A stretch of DNA of 46,784 nt from an uncultured SAR86 cluster bacterium (GTDB lineage: Bacteria > Pseudomonadota > Gammaproteobacteria > Magnimaribacterales > D2472), in contig CACKPV010000001.1 of NCBI GenBank assembly GCA_902602185.1, positions 1 through 46,784 of the forward strand, read 5' to 3'. Under the pieces are notes generated by a model. The model saw only the letters and a list, made by a program, of their open reading frames with translations, was not told the origin of the DNA and ran no database searches. Positions 25,270 through 34,559 of this stretch are shown one piece after another. The position numbers were made by a program, and so were the translations under genes. Positions within the stretch are counted from its first letter, which is position 1. Every line of letters begins with the position of its first letter.

Positions 25270-27360
25270 ATGAAATCTAGATTTATTCTTCCAATCTCAT
25301 TTTTTTATTTATTAGCATTGAGTGCTGTTTCGATTGAGGCCAAACAAATACCTCTTGAAAAACTTATATGTTACGGAGAAGGTTCAAGTGTATCCATATC
25401 TCCTGATGGCAAATTTTATGCCTCAATGGTTCCTTCAGGTGAGGTAAGTTGTGATATTACCGATCCCGAAGAAGATCTTGCAGTGCCTGTTTTGGTGGTC
25501 ATTAATCTTGAAACAATGGAACCAAAACTTTACTCAGGTACACAAATTAATAATAGAGTTACCAGTGCAACTTTCCTTAATAACGAACAATTACTTATTC
25601 GTCGCTCTTGCCAGGTTGGTGCTGGCGATCAATTTAATGCTGATTGTTATTCTCTTTACGTGTTAGATGTAACTACTGGTAAAAGAGAATTAATTCTTGC
25701 AGCAAAGCAAACAAGTAGAGGTCAGGGAGCAAGAATTCCTCAACTATTTGATGTGATGCCTCAGTATCCAAATAAAGTTTTGGTAACCATTAATCGTATG
25801 CCACAGTTTACCTATAGATATCGAGATTTGTATTGGTTAGATCTTGAAACTAAGGAAACAACTAAAATTGCGGAAGTACCTACAATCGATAATGAACAAT
25901 TTTCTGGCTGGATGGTTGATCATGAAGGTAACGCAAGAGGATTCTCAACTAGTCATGATGCTGGAAGAGATAGAAAACCAAATTCTGCTAAAGATGGATT
26001 ATATACCTACTTTTATATGATGGATTCTAAAACTGGCAATTATAAAAGGATGCAATCATGCAAACATCAAGAACCTTGCTTATATCCACTAGATTTTGAT
26101 CTAGATAACAGACATGTTTTTGCAGTCGGGCAAGCAGTTCTAGCAGATGGAACTCTTGATCCTGATTGGGAATATACTGATACGAATGCTTTGTGGCTTT
26201 ATGATTCAGAAACAGGAAAAGTAGTAGAAAAAGTTTTTCATGATAAGAAATATGATTTTTCAAACCCTCGACAAGGTTACTCAGATGGGTATGTTTTAAT
26301 CGATCGAGTTAATAAGAAATTACTTGGCTTATCTTATTATGCCGATAAAAGAAAATACGTTTATTACGATCAAGGTTATGCAAACCTGCGGGAGTCTGTG
26401 AAGGCAACTTTCCCTGAAAAAATCGTAAGTATAGTGCCAAATTCAGATCTTACTAAAGTAATCATAAATACATCCTCTGAAAAAGATCCAGGCACAGGAT
26501 ATTTTTATGATGTTTCAAAAGGCAAGATAGAGTTCATTGCTTCTTATGCCCCTTGGTTGCAGGATTATGATTTAGGCTCAACTTATCCTTTTGAATTTAC
26601 TGCAAGGGACGGAGTTGAGTTAATGGGATACTTAACTCTTCCACCTGGATATAAAAAAGGTGACAAAATTCCATTTATCTTACATCCTCACGGAGGGCCA
26701 AATGCTAAAGATAGATTTGGTTTCAACCCTGAGGTACAAATTTACGCAACAAGAGGATATGGTGTTCTTCAAATTAATTACAGAGGCTCAGTTGGATTCG
26801 GTTTAAAAGAAATGAAACTAGCAAATAAACAATGGTCTCTTGCCATGCATGATGATCTTCTTGATGGTTTATTTTGGGCAAATGATCAGGGCTATGTAAA
26901 TATGGATAAAGTCTGTATTTCAGGAGCAAGTTATGGTGGTTATTCTGCGATGGTCGGGATTACTAAAAATCCTGATATATTTAAGTGTGCCATAAACTAT
27001 GTTGGAGTAGTTGACCTATACACATTATATGATGACAAACAATGGATGTTTGCTGACATGGGTAGACCACAACAGCATATTGAAATGGGTGACCCTAATA
27101 CCGAGAGGGATATTCTGGAGAATGCTAGTCCAATTAACTATGTAAATAATATTAAGGGTGATCTCTTTGTTATTCATGGAAGAAGAGATAGGCAAGCATC
27201 ATATGAACAAGTTCTACAATTAAAAAGAGCTTTGGAAAGTGCTGATATTGATTTTGAATACATGATCAAAGGAGATGAAGGTCATGGATTTTATTCAGAA
27301 GCAAATAATTTAGAATTATATGAAAGAATGATTAGTTTCTTGGAAACTAATTTAAATTAA
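25270..27360 (+). CDS. Secreted S9-family serine peptidase (prolyl oligopeptidase family)
   Basis: Serine peptidase of clan SC, family S9, 696 aa, with a signal peptide ending near residue 24 (LSAVSIEA), so it is likely periplasmic or surface-located. A beta-propeller part fills about 30-420 and the alpha/beta-hydrolase domain about 440-696. The triad is visible: Ser554 in GASYGGYS, Asp640 in HGRRDRQ and His672 in GDEGHGF. The oxyanion region HPHGGP is near 472-477. It diverges from TBDT-1, so both may belong to a peptide-scavenging unit. The stop overlaps the convergent gcdH stop by 4 bases. Acylaminoacyl-peptidase is a possible subtype. Confidence 0.92.
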   Translation: MKSRFILPISFFYLLALSAVSIEAKQIPLEKLICYGEGSSVSISPDGKFYASMVPSGEVSCDITDPEEDLAVPVLVVINLETMEPKLYSGTQINNRVTSATFLNNEQLLIRRSCQVGAGDQFNADCYSLYVLDVTTGKRELILAAKQTSRGQGARIPQLFDVMPQYPNKVLVTINRMPQFTYRYRDLYWLDLETKETTKIAEVPTIDNEQFSGWMVDHEGNARGFSTSHDAGRDRKPNSAKDGLYTYFYMMDSKTGNYKRMQSCKHQEPCLYPLDFDLDNRHVFAVGQAVLADGTLDPDWEYTDTNALWLYDSETGKVVEKVFHDKKYDFSNPRQGYSDGYVLIDRVNKKLLGLSYYADKRKYVYYDQGYANLRESVKATFPEKIVSIVPNSDLTKVIINTSSEKDPGTGYFYDVSKGKIEFIASYAPWLQDYDLGSTYPFEFTARDGVELMGYLTLPPGYKKGDKIPFILHPHGGPNAKDRFGFNPEVQIYATRGYGVLQINYRGSVGFGLKEMKLANKQWSLAMHDDLLDGLFWANDQGYVNMDKVCISGASYGGYSAMVGITKNPDIFKCAINYVGVVDLYTLYDDKQWMFADMGRPQQHIEMGDPNTERDILENASPINYVNNIKGDLFVIHGRRDRQASYEQVLQLKRALESADIDFEYMIKGDEGHGFYSEANNLELYERMISFLETNLN

Positions 27361-28511
27361 AAAGCACTGGAGCCAGTTTGTTCTTGTCCCATTATCAGGG
27401 CATGTATGTCATGCGTGCCCTCATAAGTATTAACAGCTTCAAGGTTCATCGAGTGTCTGACAACATGATATTCATCAGCAATACCATTGCCTCCATGAAT
27501 ATCTCTTGCAGTTCTGGCAATATCTAGAGCTTTGCCGCAATTATTTCTCTTTATCATTGAAATCATAACTGGTTTTGCTTTTCCTTCATCAATTAGTCTG
27601 CCAACTCTCAAAGCCATCTGTAACCCAGATGAAATTTCAGTCTGCATGTCAGCAAGTTTCTTTTGAATAAGTTGCTTGGAAGCAAGTGGTTCACCAAACT
27701 GTTGTCTTTCCTGAACATATTTGAGGGTTTGCTCCCAACAAAATTCAGCTGCTCCCATTACACCCCATGCAATACCATATCTTGCCGAATTAAGACATGT
27801 AAAAGGTCCTTTAAAACTCTGAACTTCAGGCAGCACTCTGTCTTCAGGTACAAAAACATTGTCCATAAAAATCATGCCGGTTGCAGATGCTCTCAAAGCA
27901 AATTTTCCATCTATGTGTGGTGTACTCAAGCCCTTGGAATCTCTTTCAACAATAAATCCTCTTAGCACACCCTGCTCATCCTTTGCCCAGATAATGCAAA
28001 GATCTGCAATTGGTGAATTTGTTATCCAGGTTTTTGAACCTGATAATGAAAAGCCACCCTCGACTTTCTTTGCAATAGTTTTCATACTTGCTGGGTCAGA
28101 ACCGGCATCCGGTTCAGTTAGGCCAAAACAACCAACGATAGTGCCGGTTGCCATACTGGGGAGATAATGTTCTTTTTGTTCTTCAGATCCAAAATTGTAA
28201 ATAGCATACATTGCTAGTGATGATTGCACGCTAAAAGCTGATCGATAACTTGAATCCACTCTCTCAATCTCTCTTGCTATTAATCCATATGCAACATTAT
28301 TAACTCCAGAACATCCATAGCCATGAAGATGCGGTCCTAGTAATCCTAGTGAACCTAACTCTCTATAGATTTCTTTATTAAAAACTTCGTTTCTATTTGC
28401 ATCTTGAATGCCTGGCATTAAAGCTTTTTCACAATAATCCCTTGCTGTTTTTTGAACTGCCAACTCCTCTTCGGTAAGTTGCTCATCAAGCAATAAAATG
28501 TCGTTTAGCAT
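27357..28511 (-). CDS. gcdH: Glutaryl-CoA dehydrogenase
   Basis: FAD-dependent acyl-CoA dehydrogenase of the glutaryl-CoA type (384 aa), which oxidises and decarboxylates glutaryl-CoA to crotonyl-CoA in lysine, tryptophan or glutarate degradation. Supporting motifs are the [15 protein letters not shown] segment near 90-104 typical of [17 protein letters not shown] near 128-140, the FAD-binding [11 protein letters not shown] near 338-348, and the catalytic Glu364 in [12 protein letters not shown]. It is preceded by the Smr-like gene (14 bases apart) and convergent with the S9 peptidase. It is not part of a visible full lysine-degradation cluster. Confidence 0.88.
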   Translation of the reverse strand: MLNDILLLDEQLTEEELAVQKTARDYCEKALMPGIQDANRNEVFNKEIYRELGSLGLLGPHLHGYGCSGVNNVAYGLIAREIERVDSSYRSAFSVQSSLAMYAIYNFGSEEQKEHYLPSMATGTIVGCFGLTEPDAGSDPASMKTIAKKVEGGFSLSGSKTWITNSPIADLCIIWAKDEQGVLRGFIVERDSKGLSTPHIDGKFALRASATGMIFMDNVFVPEDRVLPEVQSFKGPFTCLNSARYGIAWGVMGAAEFCWEQTLKYVQERQQFGEPLASKQLIQKKLADMQTEISSGLQMALRVGRLIDEGKAKPVMISMIKRNNCGKALDIARTARDIHGGNGIADEYHVVRHSMNLEAVNTYEGTHDIHALIMGQEQTGSSAF

Positions 28512-28525
28512 GTGAGTATTATAGA

Positions 28526-28759
28526 TTAAATTTTTTCAATTCTGAGTAAACCAAAGCGAATAGTTGAAAATTTTATATTATTATTTTGAAGTGTGTTTCC
28601 CACTATCTCAATCATCTTTGAGCTGTTTCCACAAATTATTATTAACGGCAGTAGATTTTGATATTTATAAATAAAGTCGATGACAATGTCATCGACTAGA
28701 TAATGCCTCACTCCATGCAGATCAAGATGTGTTATCCCCTTTTCTTCAAAAGTTTTCAT
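28526..28759 (-). CDS. Small Smr-domain-like protein
   Basis: A 77-aa protein with [22 protein letters not shown] near residues 12-33, the LDLHG opening and alpha-helix of the Smr (small MutS-related) fold, and a [17 protein letters not shown] strand-helix near 37-53. The usual HGxG loop is replaced by CGNS, so catalytic or nucleic-acid-binding function is uncertain. It precedes gcdH in the same direction and diverges from tdk across 22 bases. The ATG at 28759 lacks a Shine-Dalgarno. A stand-alone Smr-like nuclease or a degenerate relative is the best reading. Confidence 0.6.
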   Translation of the reverse strand: MKTFEEKGITHLDLHGVRHYLVDDIVIDFIYKYQNLLPLIIICGNSSKMIEIVGNTLQNNNIKFSTIRFGLLRIEKI

Positions 28760-28781
28760 AAGGCATTATAATTATATTGTA
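28760..28781. promoter_or_regulatory. 22-base divergent promoter between Smr-like gene and tdk
   Basis: On the plus strand TATAAT at 28767-28772 lies only 9 bases before the tdk ATG, and a similar AT-rich element faces the Smr-like gene. Neither start has a Shine-Dalgarno. The spacing suggests leaderless or near-leaderless transcripts if these elements are real. Confidence 0.35.
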
Positions 28782-29369
28782 ATGGCAAAAGTTCATTTTT
28801 TTTATTCAACTATGAATGCTGGGAAATCCACTGCTCTTTTGCAGTCAAACCACAACTATCAAGAAACTGGAATGCATACTATTTTGTTCATTCCAAAAGA
28901 AGATGTCTCTAAAAATTCAGGCTCTATAAAATCTCGAATTGGATTGAAAGCTCCAGCTGTTGTTCTTGACAAAAAAATGAATCTTTTCAATTTTGTAAAA
29001 GATAAAGATGCCGTTCAAAAAATTGATGCAGTTCTAATTGATGAAGTTCAGTTTTTAAATAAAAAACAAGTCAATGAGGTTTGTAAAGTTGCTGATCTTT
29101 TAGATATTCCTGTTATGTGCTATGGCATTAGAACAGATTTTAGAGGAGAATTATTTGAAGGGAGTTCCTCTTTGCTTGCGTTGGCTGACAAGTTAGAAGA
29201 ATTAAAAACCATTTGTACTGAATGTAATAGGAAAGCAACCATGGTGATTCGTTTGGATAAAGATTCAAAAGTAGTTACATCTGGTAAACAAATTTTAATT
29301 GGTGGAAATGAAACCTATAAAGTTCTTTGTAGAAAACATTTTAACGAAATGACAAAACTTCTAGATTAA
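28782..29369 (+). CDS. tdk: Thymidine kinase (Tdk, type II)
   Basis: Cytoplasmic enzyme of pyrimidine salvage that phosphorylates thymidine with ATP. At 195 aa it is slightly shorter than E. coli Tdk (205). It shows the P-loop STMNAGKST at 9-17, DEVQF at 87-91 with the magnesium/catalytic acidic region, the YGIRTDFRGELFEGS lasso near 114-128, and a zinc site made of Cys145, Cys148, Cys183 and His186, all at the expected spacing. The 3' end overlaps the convergent amidohydrolase by 4 bases. Confidence 0.95.
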   Translation: MAKVHFFYSTMNAGKSTALLQSNHNYQETGMHTILFIPKEDVSKNSGSIKSRIGLKAPAVVLDKKMNLFNFVKDKDAVQKIDAVLIDEVQFLNKKQVNEVCKVADLLDIPVMCYGIRTDFRGELFEGSSSLLALADKLEELKTICTECNRKATMVIRLDKDSKVVTSGKQILIGGNETYKVLCRKHFNEMTKLLD

Positions 29370-30616
29370 TTATTCTTGTAGACTCTGCCCTCTTTCATGA
29401 CAAAAGCAATATTTTCCAAAGTTCTAATATTTGTTAGAGGATTTGACCTTACTCCAATAATATCTGCATCAAATCCAGGTTCAATTATCCCCACATTATT
29501 AATTCCAAATAAGTCGGCAGTTTGTATTGTTGCAGCTTGAATAGCCTCTAAATTTGTCATGCCCCATTCCACCATGTAAGCAAATTGTCGGGCATTCTGT
29601 CCATGGGCAAAAATTCCAGCATCAGTACCAAAAGAAATCTTAGCTCCTAAACTATGAGCATTTGCAAAGTTTTCTCTTTGTTTTCTTCCAACTGTTCTCT
29701 CTTTCTCCAGAGATTCCTCTAAGATACCTTTTTCTGCACCTTCACCTAAAATATAATCTGATACGAAAATATCCATTGATAAAAAAGTACCTTTTTCAAT
29801 TGCAAGCAATGTTGTTTCAGTATCTATAAAACTTGAATGCTCAATTGAGTCAGCCCCAGCTATTATCGCAGCTTTTATACCTTCTAATCCGTGAGCATGT
29901 GCAGCAACCTTCATGCCATGATTATGTGCTTCGTTCACAATTGCTTTCATTTCATCAAGTGTAAATTGTTTAGCATTGACATCTGTATTTCGGGACATTA
30001 CTCCACCTGTTGCACAAAATTTAATAAGATCAGCTCCATACTTTCTGTTGGTGCGAACCATTTTTCTTGCTTCCCATGGACTATCTACAACTCCTTGTCC
30101 TTGAATATCAAATTCTGGAGGGAATAAATTTGTATCACAATGCCCACCGGTTATTCCTAGGGCTGGTCCAGAAACCAACATAGATGGTCCTGGAACTACG
30201 CCAGCATCGATTGCTCTTTTTAGAGCAACATCTGCATAATAACCAGCACCAACATTTCGAACTGTAGTAAAGCCAGCCATCAAAGTTTTACTTGCATTTT
30301 CGACTCCATAAATGGTGTCTAAATAGGATGACTCCGATATAGATTCATAACCTTTGGATTCAGTATTACCGATTAGATGAACATGACTATCCATAAGTCC
30401 AGGCAGAAGAATTAAATCAGGCAATAAAATTTCATTTGCATTCTCTGTATTAAATTGACCTATCTCTTTGATTTTGCCGTTTTCAATTAATAAGTCAGCC
30501 ACCACCAATTCACCAGAAATAACATCGAGAAATGCTTTTGGTTTAAGGATCACAACCTCAGAAAAACTCATAGGAGTTAACAACAAAAATAGCAAGATTG
30601 AAAAAATAAATCTCAT
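29366..30616 (-). CDS. Exported metal-dependent amidohydrolase
   Basis: Amidohydrolase-superfamily enzyme (416 aa from ATG 30616), similar to imidazolonepropionase-like and Xaa-Pro/Xaa-Arg peptidase members of cog1228. The ATG at 30616 is preferred to a TTG at 30637 because it gives a clean signal peptide (RFIFSILLFLLLTPMSFS) 4 bases after the previous stop. Metal ligands are visible: HVH at 78-80, Lys199 (carboxylated in relatives) in LIKFCATGG, His240 in HAHG, His260 in IEHSS, and Asp in GTDAGIF. The likely location is the periplasm. It may release amino acids from dipeptides or other amides. It is the last gene of the sixA/tRNA run. Confidence 0.88.
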   Translation of the reverse strand: MRFIFSILLFLLLTPMSFSEVVILKPKAFLDVISGELVVADLLIENGKIKEIGQFNTENANEILLPDLILLPGLMDSHVHLIGNTESKGYESISESSYLDTIYGVENASKTLMAGFTTVRNVGAGYYADVALKRAIDAGVVPGPSMLVSGPALGITGGHCDTNLFPPEFDIQGQGVVDSPWEARKMVRTNRKYGADLIKFCATGGVMSRNTDVNAKQFTLDEMKAIVNEAHNHGMKVAAHAHGLEGIKAAIIAGADSIEHSSFIDTETTLLAIEKGTFLSMDIFVSDYILGEGAEKGILEESLEKERTVGRKQRENFANAHSLGAKISFGTDAGIFAHGQNARQFAYMVEWGMTNLEAIQAATIQTADLFGINNVGIIEPGFDADIIGVRSNPLTNIRTLENIAFVMKEGRVYKNN

Positions 30617-30620
30617 TTGT

Positions 30621-31331
30621 TTAGCCACAATGCCCAATAAAATCTTTGATAATCATCTTATCATATTTGGTATTCAAAAATTCTGGATGCCATTGAACTC
30701 CAACACACCATTTATGCAAATCATGTTCAATACCCTCTACAACTCCGTCTAAAGCTATAGCATTTAGTTTTATGTTTTCACCAAGTCTGTTGACTGATTG
30801 ATGATGAGAGCTATTTGTCCAGATTAAATCAGTGTTTAAGATTTCAGATAATTTGGTCTTACTTTGGATTTTCACTTCATGACTCACTTCGTTGGCAGGA
30901 TTATGTTGTTCATGTTGAATAGCAGTTTGAAAATTTGCATTTATATCTTGAAATAAATCACCCCCACACCCTACATTTATAAGTTGCTCTCCTCCGCAAA
31001 TACCTAATATTGGTTTGTCGAATTCAAAAAATTTTTGAAAAATTTGTAACTCAAAATTTGTTCTTTCCGGTTTAATTCCTCTAGTTCCATTTATTTCCTG
31101 ATTATAAATTTTTGGGTCGATATCAAAATCTCCGCCAGTCAAAACTATACCATCAAGTTTTTTTACAAATGAGTTAATTAAATCTTTATCATGATATAAG
31201 GGAAATGGAATACCACCACATGAAATTAATGAAGAAAAATAATTTTCTCTAAGTAAATAAGAAGGGTATTTAGAAAAGTTATTTGAAGTCTCATAATCAA
31301 GAACAACACCTATAACAGGTTTAGAAGACAT
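30621..31331 (-). CDS. Class-I glutamine amidotransferase-like hydrolase (peptidase C26, PuuD-like)
   Basis: Gamma-glutamyl hydrolase-type enzyme of family C26 (236 aa from ATG 31331). The nucleophile elbow GICGGEQ has Cys112, and the WHPE motif supplies His215 and Glu217, so the Cys-His-Glu triad is complete. The N-terminal segment KPVIGVVLDYE and TGGDFDIDP near 65-73 are typical of PuuD (gamma-glutamyl-GABA hydrolase) relatives. The substrate is not determined. I chose ATG 31331; it overlaps the stop of the membrane-protein gene by 11 bases. The amidohydrolase follows 4 bases later. Confidence 0.88.
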   Translation of the reverse strand: MSSKPVIGVVLDYETSNNFSKYPSYLLRENYFSSLISCGGIPFPLYHDKDLINSFVKKLDGIVLTGGDFDIDPKIYNQEINGTRGIKPERTNFELQIFQKFFEFDKPILGICGGEQLINVGCGGDLFQDINANFQTAIQHEQHNPANEVSHEVKIQSKTKLSEILNTDLIWTNSSHHQSVNRLGENIKLNAIALDGVVEGIEHDLHKWCVGVQWHPEFLNTKYDKMIIKDFIGHCG

Positions 31332-31809
31332 TATTTTGCCTCCTCCATATAATAAACCACTGGATAATAATTGTTGAAGTACAGGCAATAGTAAAGATAA
31401 GATAATATCTTAAATTTATAGGGTCATCGACAGCTATGTTCATTGGATTAGAAAGTGGTAGCCTTTTATTTACTTCAGCTATTCCAGGGATTAAGTGAAA
31501 TAGGACACTTCCTGTATAGCAAGCAGCTTGAATATATCTAGATAAACCTAAAATGTCATATTTTTCAGATATTACTCCAAGTAGAATAGCTAATATAGTA
31601 AAGATTGCTAAAAGGTGAGCAAGATTAAAACCCCCATTTTTATAAAGCATTAGAGCTGTGGAAGCAGTGATTAGAGTTGCAACAACATAATATTTTCCAG
31701 CTATATTAGAAATAGATATAAATCTCTGGATTGCAATTATTGCAGCAGCTAAAAGGATTGCAAATGAGCCAAGCACAGTATGTATCCACCCAATAAATGA
31801 TATCTCCAT
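31321..31809 (-). CDS. Four-helix membrane protein, unknown function
   Basis: A 162-aa inner-membrane protein with four hydrophobic helices (about residues 8-27, 40-55, 63-80 and 130-153), a histidine in the first helix (WIHTVLGSF) and one in the third (NLAHLLAIF). I do not recognise it firmly; the layout recalls DUF2306-like proteins. It has a good GGGAG Shine-Dalgarno and starts 16 bases after the 3' end of tRNA-Ala. Its stop overlaps the start of the C26 hydrolase gene. Confidence 0.7.
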   Translation of the reverse strand: MEISFIGWIHTVLGSFAILLAAAIIAIQRFISISNIAGKYYVVATLITASTALMLYKNGGFNLAHLLAIFTILAILLGVISEKYDILGLSRYIQAACYTGSVLFHLIPGIAEVNKRLPLSNPMNIAVDDPINLRYYLIFTIACTSTIIIQWFIIWRRQNNVF

Positions 31810-31825
31810 TTTTCTCCCTATAAAA

Positions 31826-31901
31826 TGGTGGAGCCAAGGGGGATCGAACCCCTGACCTCAACGCTGCCAGCGTTGCGCTCTCCCAGCTGAGCTATGGCCC
31901 C
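31826..31901 (-). tRNA. tRNA-Ala, anticodon GGC, CCA encoded
   Basis: Reading the complement from 31901 gives GGGGCCATAGCTCAGCTGGG and the complete cloverleaf. The acceptor stem GGGGCCA pairs with TGGCTCC, followed by discriminator A and an encoded CCA ending at 31826. The anticodon stem CAACG/CGTTG holds loop CTGGCAG (anticodon GGC), and the T-loop GTTCGATCC is intact. It closely resembles E. coli tRNA-Ala(GGC). It is embedded between sixA and a membrane-protein gene on the same strand and overlaps the last 10 bases of sixA. Confidence 0.97.
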
Positions 31902-32392
31902 TTTAAACTTTTTGGTGTAATAAAGTTTATTTCATCTGCAACTAACTTAGCAATATTTTTCCAACTATCTTGAAAAGCAATTGAAGCAAGTCCACATGTA
32001 GGAAATTTAGAAATAGTTTGTTTTGATAATTGCTCAAACACATTATGCATGGATGGGTTATGACCAATAATCATCAAAGAGGAGATTTCTTCGTTGCTTA
32101 ACTGAATTAAATTAAGCACAGTTTCTTTGGAAGCATGGTATAGCTCATCTTTAAAAAAAACCTTTTCACTGGTTACAATATCCTTAAGTGAAATTTCTAG
32201 TGTCTCTTTTGTCCGTGCAGCTGGACTTGATAAAATAATGTCAGGCATGATCTTATGAATTTTTAAAAATTTGTTGAGCAATCCAGCATCATTTTGTCCC
32301 TTCGAAGCAAGTGGTCGATCAAAATCAATTTGGTACATATTTGTCCAACTAGATTTGGCATGTCGGAGTAAAAAAAGTGTTTTGGGTGACAA
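31892..32392 (-). CDS. sixA: SixA-like histidine phosphatase
   Basis: Phosphohistidine phosphatase of the SixA branch of the histidine-phosphatase superfamily (166 aa). RHAKSSW with catalytic His11, SSPAART near 55-61 and IIGHNPS with His111 are all present. SixA in E. coli dephosphorylates histidine-phosphotransfer proteins; the target here is unknown. The start is TTG at 32392, one base after the stop of the DUF305-LVIVD gene. Its last three codons and TAG stop lie inside tRNA-Ala, so the tRNA sequence supplies the stop codon. Confidence 0.88.
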   Translation of the reverse strand: MSPKTLFLLRHAKSSWTNMYQIDFDRPLASKGQNDAGLLNKFLKIHKIMPDIILSSPAARTKETLEISLKDIVTSEKVFFKDELYHASKETVLNLIQLSNEEISSLMIIGHNPSMHNVFEQLSKQTISKFPTCGLASIAFQDSWKNIAKLVADEINFITPKSLKGP

Positions 32393-32393
32393 A

Positions 32394-34559
32394 CTAGTTT
32401 TTGGAAACTAAAGGTATTTGTTGTTGAGGATTAAATAATCGTTGAGGCCCTTGTACAGGTAATGCTTTTGAGGCTGCATCGATTTCGTCCTCCGATAAGA
32501 ACTGACTAGGAAGTAGTTTGAATACATCAAGGCCCCTCGTGATCTCTGTTGCATATATATAACCTTCATAATAATAAGCAGACCAATATCCACCAGTAAT
32601 TAATTCGTCCTCACTGATTGGGCCCCTATCAAAATAACCTATCTCCACCGGATTTGAAGAGTCAGTAAAATCCATCACAGAAATACCACCTTGATACCAA
32701 GCTTGGACAAAAATATCTCGGTCAGGAATGGGGATGATGGATCCATTATGAGCAACACAATTTTCAGTCTCAAGTTGAGGAGCTGGCATTTTATAGTGGC
32801 TTTGAAATACTAATTTTTGGTCTTTGATATCATAAATTGCATCAGCGCCCCAGTTCAAGGGGTCCCATGCACGACATCTGGGTCGACCCCCACCACCCCA
32901 TTCATCGGTAAAAAGAACTTTTGAACCATCATTATTAAAAGTTGCTGAATGCCAATAGGCAAAGCCTTTATCACTAACTACATCGAGTCGTTTGGGATTA
33001 TATGGATCAGATATATCAAACAAGATTCCATTTCCTGAACATGCACCAGCAGCAAGTTTTTTGGTTGGAAATATGGTTATGTCATGGCACTCATCGGTAC
33101 GACTTGTATCTTGGGTATCATCACCATGATCACCTCCAGTCCACAAACCACCCAAAGCTCCAGTTAATTCATCAGCAAATACGGTTGGACTACTTACTAT
33201 TTTGGAATCTTCTGGATTCTCGATAGGGATTTCAATAATGTCGATTCTAAATAATGCTGTTCGATTATCTCCTGCAACATTTCCTATACACTGCTCTAAC
33301 TCTTCTTCATCTCTTACACTAGAAGTTCCTGAATTGTATACCAAAATTTTTCCATCATTAGTTCTTTGATTTACGACAGAGTGAGTATGCGATCCTCTGC
33401 ATGTCTGAACCAGACCTACTTGTTGTGGATTTTTAATATCACTAATATCAAAGATTCTTAAGCCTCTAAATCTAACTGGATTTGGTTCAGAATTAATACC
33501 CTCCAGACCACAGTCAACTCTGCCCCTTGTTTCTTCAACAGACATAATTAAAAGATTTCCAACAATTGAAATATCACCTTGCCCACCAGGGCAGACCACT
33601 GATACTAAAAGTTCGGGTTTATCTTTCTTGGAGATATCATAGATATTAAAACCATGATAATTTCCAGCAATCAAAAAATTATTTTGAAAAGCCATATCAG
33701 TATTTGAGAAACTCAACATTGGAGACCGACGACCACGAGATGCCATTTCGGTTGACTTAACTTCATCTGAATCATCACTTAAATCTTCAGCATTTCTTTC
33801 GGTAAGATTGTTTGGGTCAAAAAAACCAACCGGTTTTTTTAGTGATGCTACCAATTCAAGATTTAAGATTGCTTCATCGGCATGATACAAGCCTCCAGCC
33901 AGTCCTGCTCGGGGGTCAGCTGAGATTTCAGTTAAAAGAATATTCATTCTCTCTATTTCAACTGCTTGATCATTAACCAAATCTGAAACGAACTCATTCA
34001 TGACAGGATCATAAGCGGCACCCCTAAATTTAGATAACTCAGAAACCATTTCAATGGCACCATCATGATGAGCAACCATTAATTCAAGAAATAATTGATC
34101 AAAACTATTGCCTAAACTTGCAGCAAGCTCCTCTAATTGTTCTTTAGTAGCCATCCCTTTCATGGAATGATGAGTATGGTGACGAGAATGCGTCATTTCA
34201 TCTCTTTCTTTTAACCAATTTTCCATAAAATTAATTTCATCGTCTTGAGAAACTTTAATACGTCCAGCTAAATCAATAATTGTCGGAGAATTTGTTCTTC
34301 CATCAACTAAATTAGACATCATAATAGCCTGATTATGATGGATTATCATGCCTTGCATGAAATTAACATCAGCTGAAGTATATAAAGTGTTTGCTATGTC
34401 TGTGGCTTGTTCAGGGGTTAAATTTTTTGACTCAATTCCTGGAATATTTGGTTGAATAATTGGGGGTTGATCAGCAAGCAGTGGACAACTGATGAAAACA
34501 AAACAAGACAGAGTTTGTATAATAAATTTATTCAGCAAAATGTCTTTCTTGATCGTCAT
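32394..34559 (-). CDS. DUF305 and LVIVD beta-propeller fusion protein, exported
   Basis: A 721-aa exported protein. A signal peptide ends near residue 29 (FISCPLLA). The DUF305 region at about 45-215 is four-helical and His/Met-rich: MQGMIIHHNQAIMM near 68-81, SRHHTHHSMKGM near 124-135 and LMVAHHDGAIEM near 160-171, consistent with copper or other metal binding in relatives. The rest, about 270-700, is an LVIVD-repeat beta-propeller (for example NNFLIAGNYHGFNIYDISKK near 290 and FDISDIKNPQQVGLV near 380). I would expect a periplasmic or surface metal-related role. The start overlaps dksA by 32 bases. No domain-level search was possible. Confidence 0.82.
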   Translation of the reverse strand: MTIKKDILLNKFIIQTLSCFVFISCPLLADQPPIIQPNIPGIESKNLTPEQATDIANTLYTSADVNFMQGMIIHHNQAIMMSNLVDGRTNSPTIIDLAGRIKVSQDDEINFMENWLKERDEMTHSRHHTHHSMKGMATKEQLEELAASLGNSFDQLFLELMVAHHDGAIEMVSELSKFRGAAYDPVMNEFVSDLVNDQAVEIERMNILLTEISADPRAGLAGGLYHADEAILNLELVASLKKPVGFFDPNNLTERNAEDLSDDSDEVKSTEMASRGRRSPMLSFSNTDMAFQNNFLIAGNYHGFNIYDISKKDKPELLVSVVCPGGQGDISIVGNLLIMSVEETRGRVDCGLEGINSEPNPVRFRGLRIFDISDIKNPQQVGLVQTCRGSHTHSVVNQRTNDGKILVYNSGTSSVRDEEELEQCIGNVAGDNRTALFRIDIIEIPIENPEDSKIVSSPTVFADELTGALGGLWTGGDHGDDTQDTSRTDECHDITIFPTKKLAAGACSGNGILFDISDPYNPKRLDVVSDKGFAYWHSATFNNDGSKVLFTDEWGGGGRPRCRAWDPLNWGADAIYDIKDQKLVFQSHYKMPAPQLETENCVAHNGSIIPIPDRDIFVQAWYQGGISVMDFTDSSNPVEIGYFDRGPISEDELITGGYWSAYYYEGYIYATEITRGLDVFKLLPSQFLSEDEIDAASKALPVQGPQRLFNPQQQIPLVSKN

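Noticed and set aside
30617-30637. Earlier TTG start for the amidohydrolase.
   Set aside because: It would overlap the upstream gene and spoil the signal peptide; the ATG at 30616 is better.
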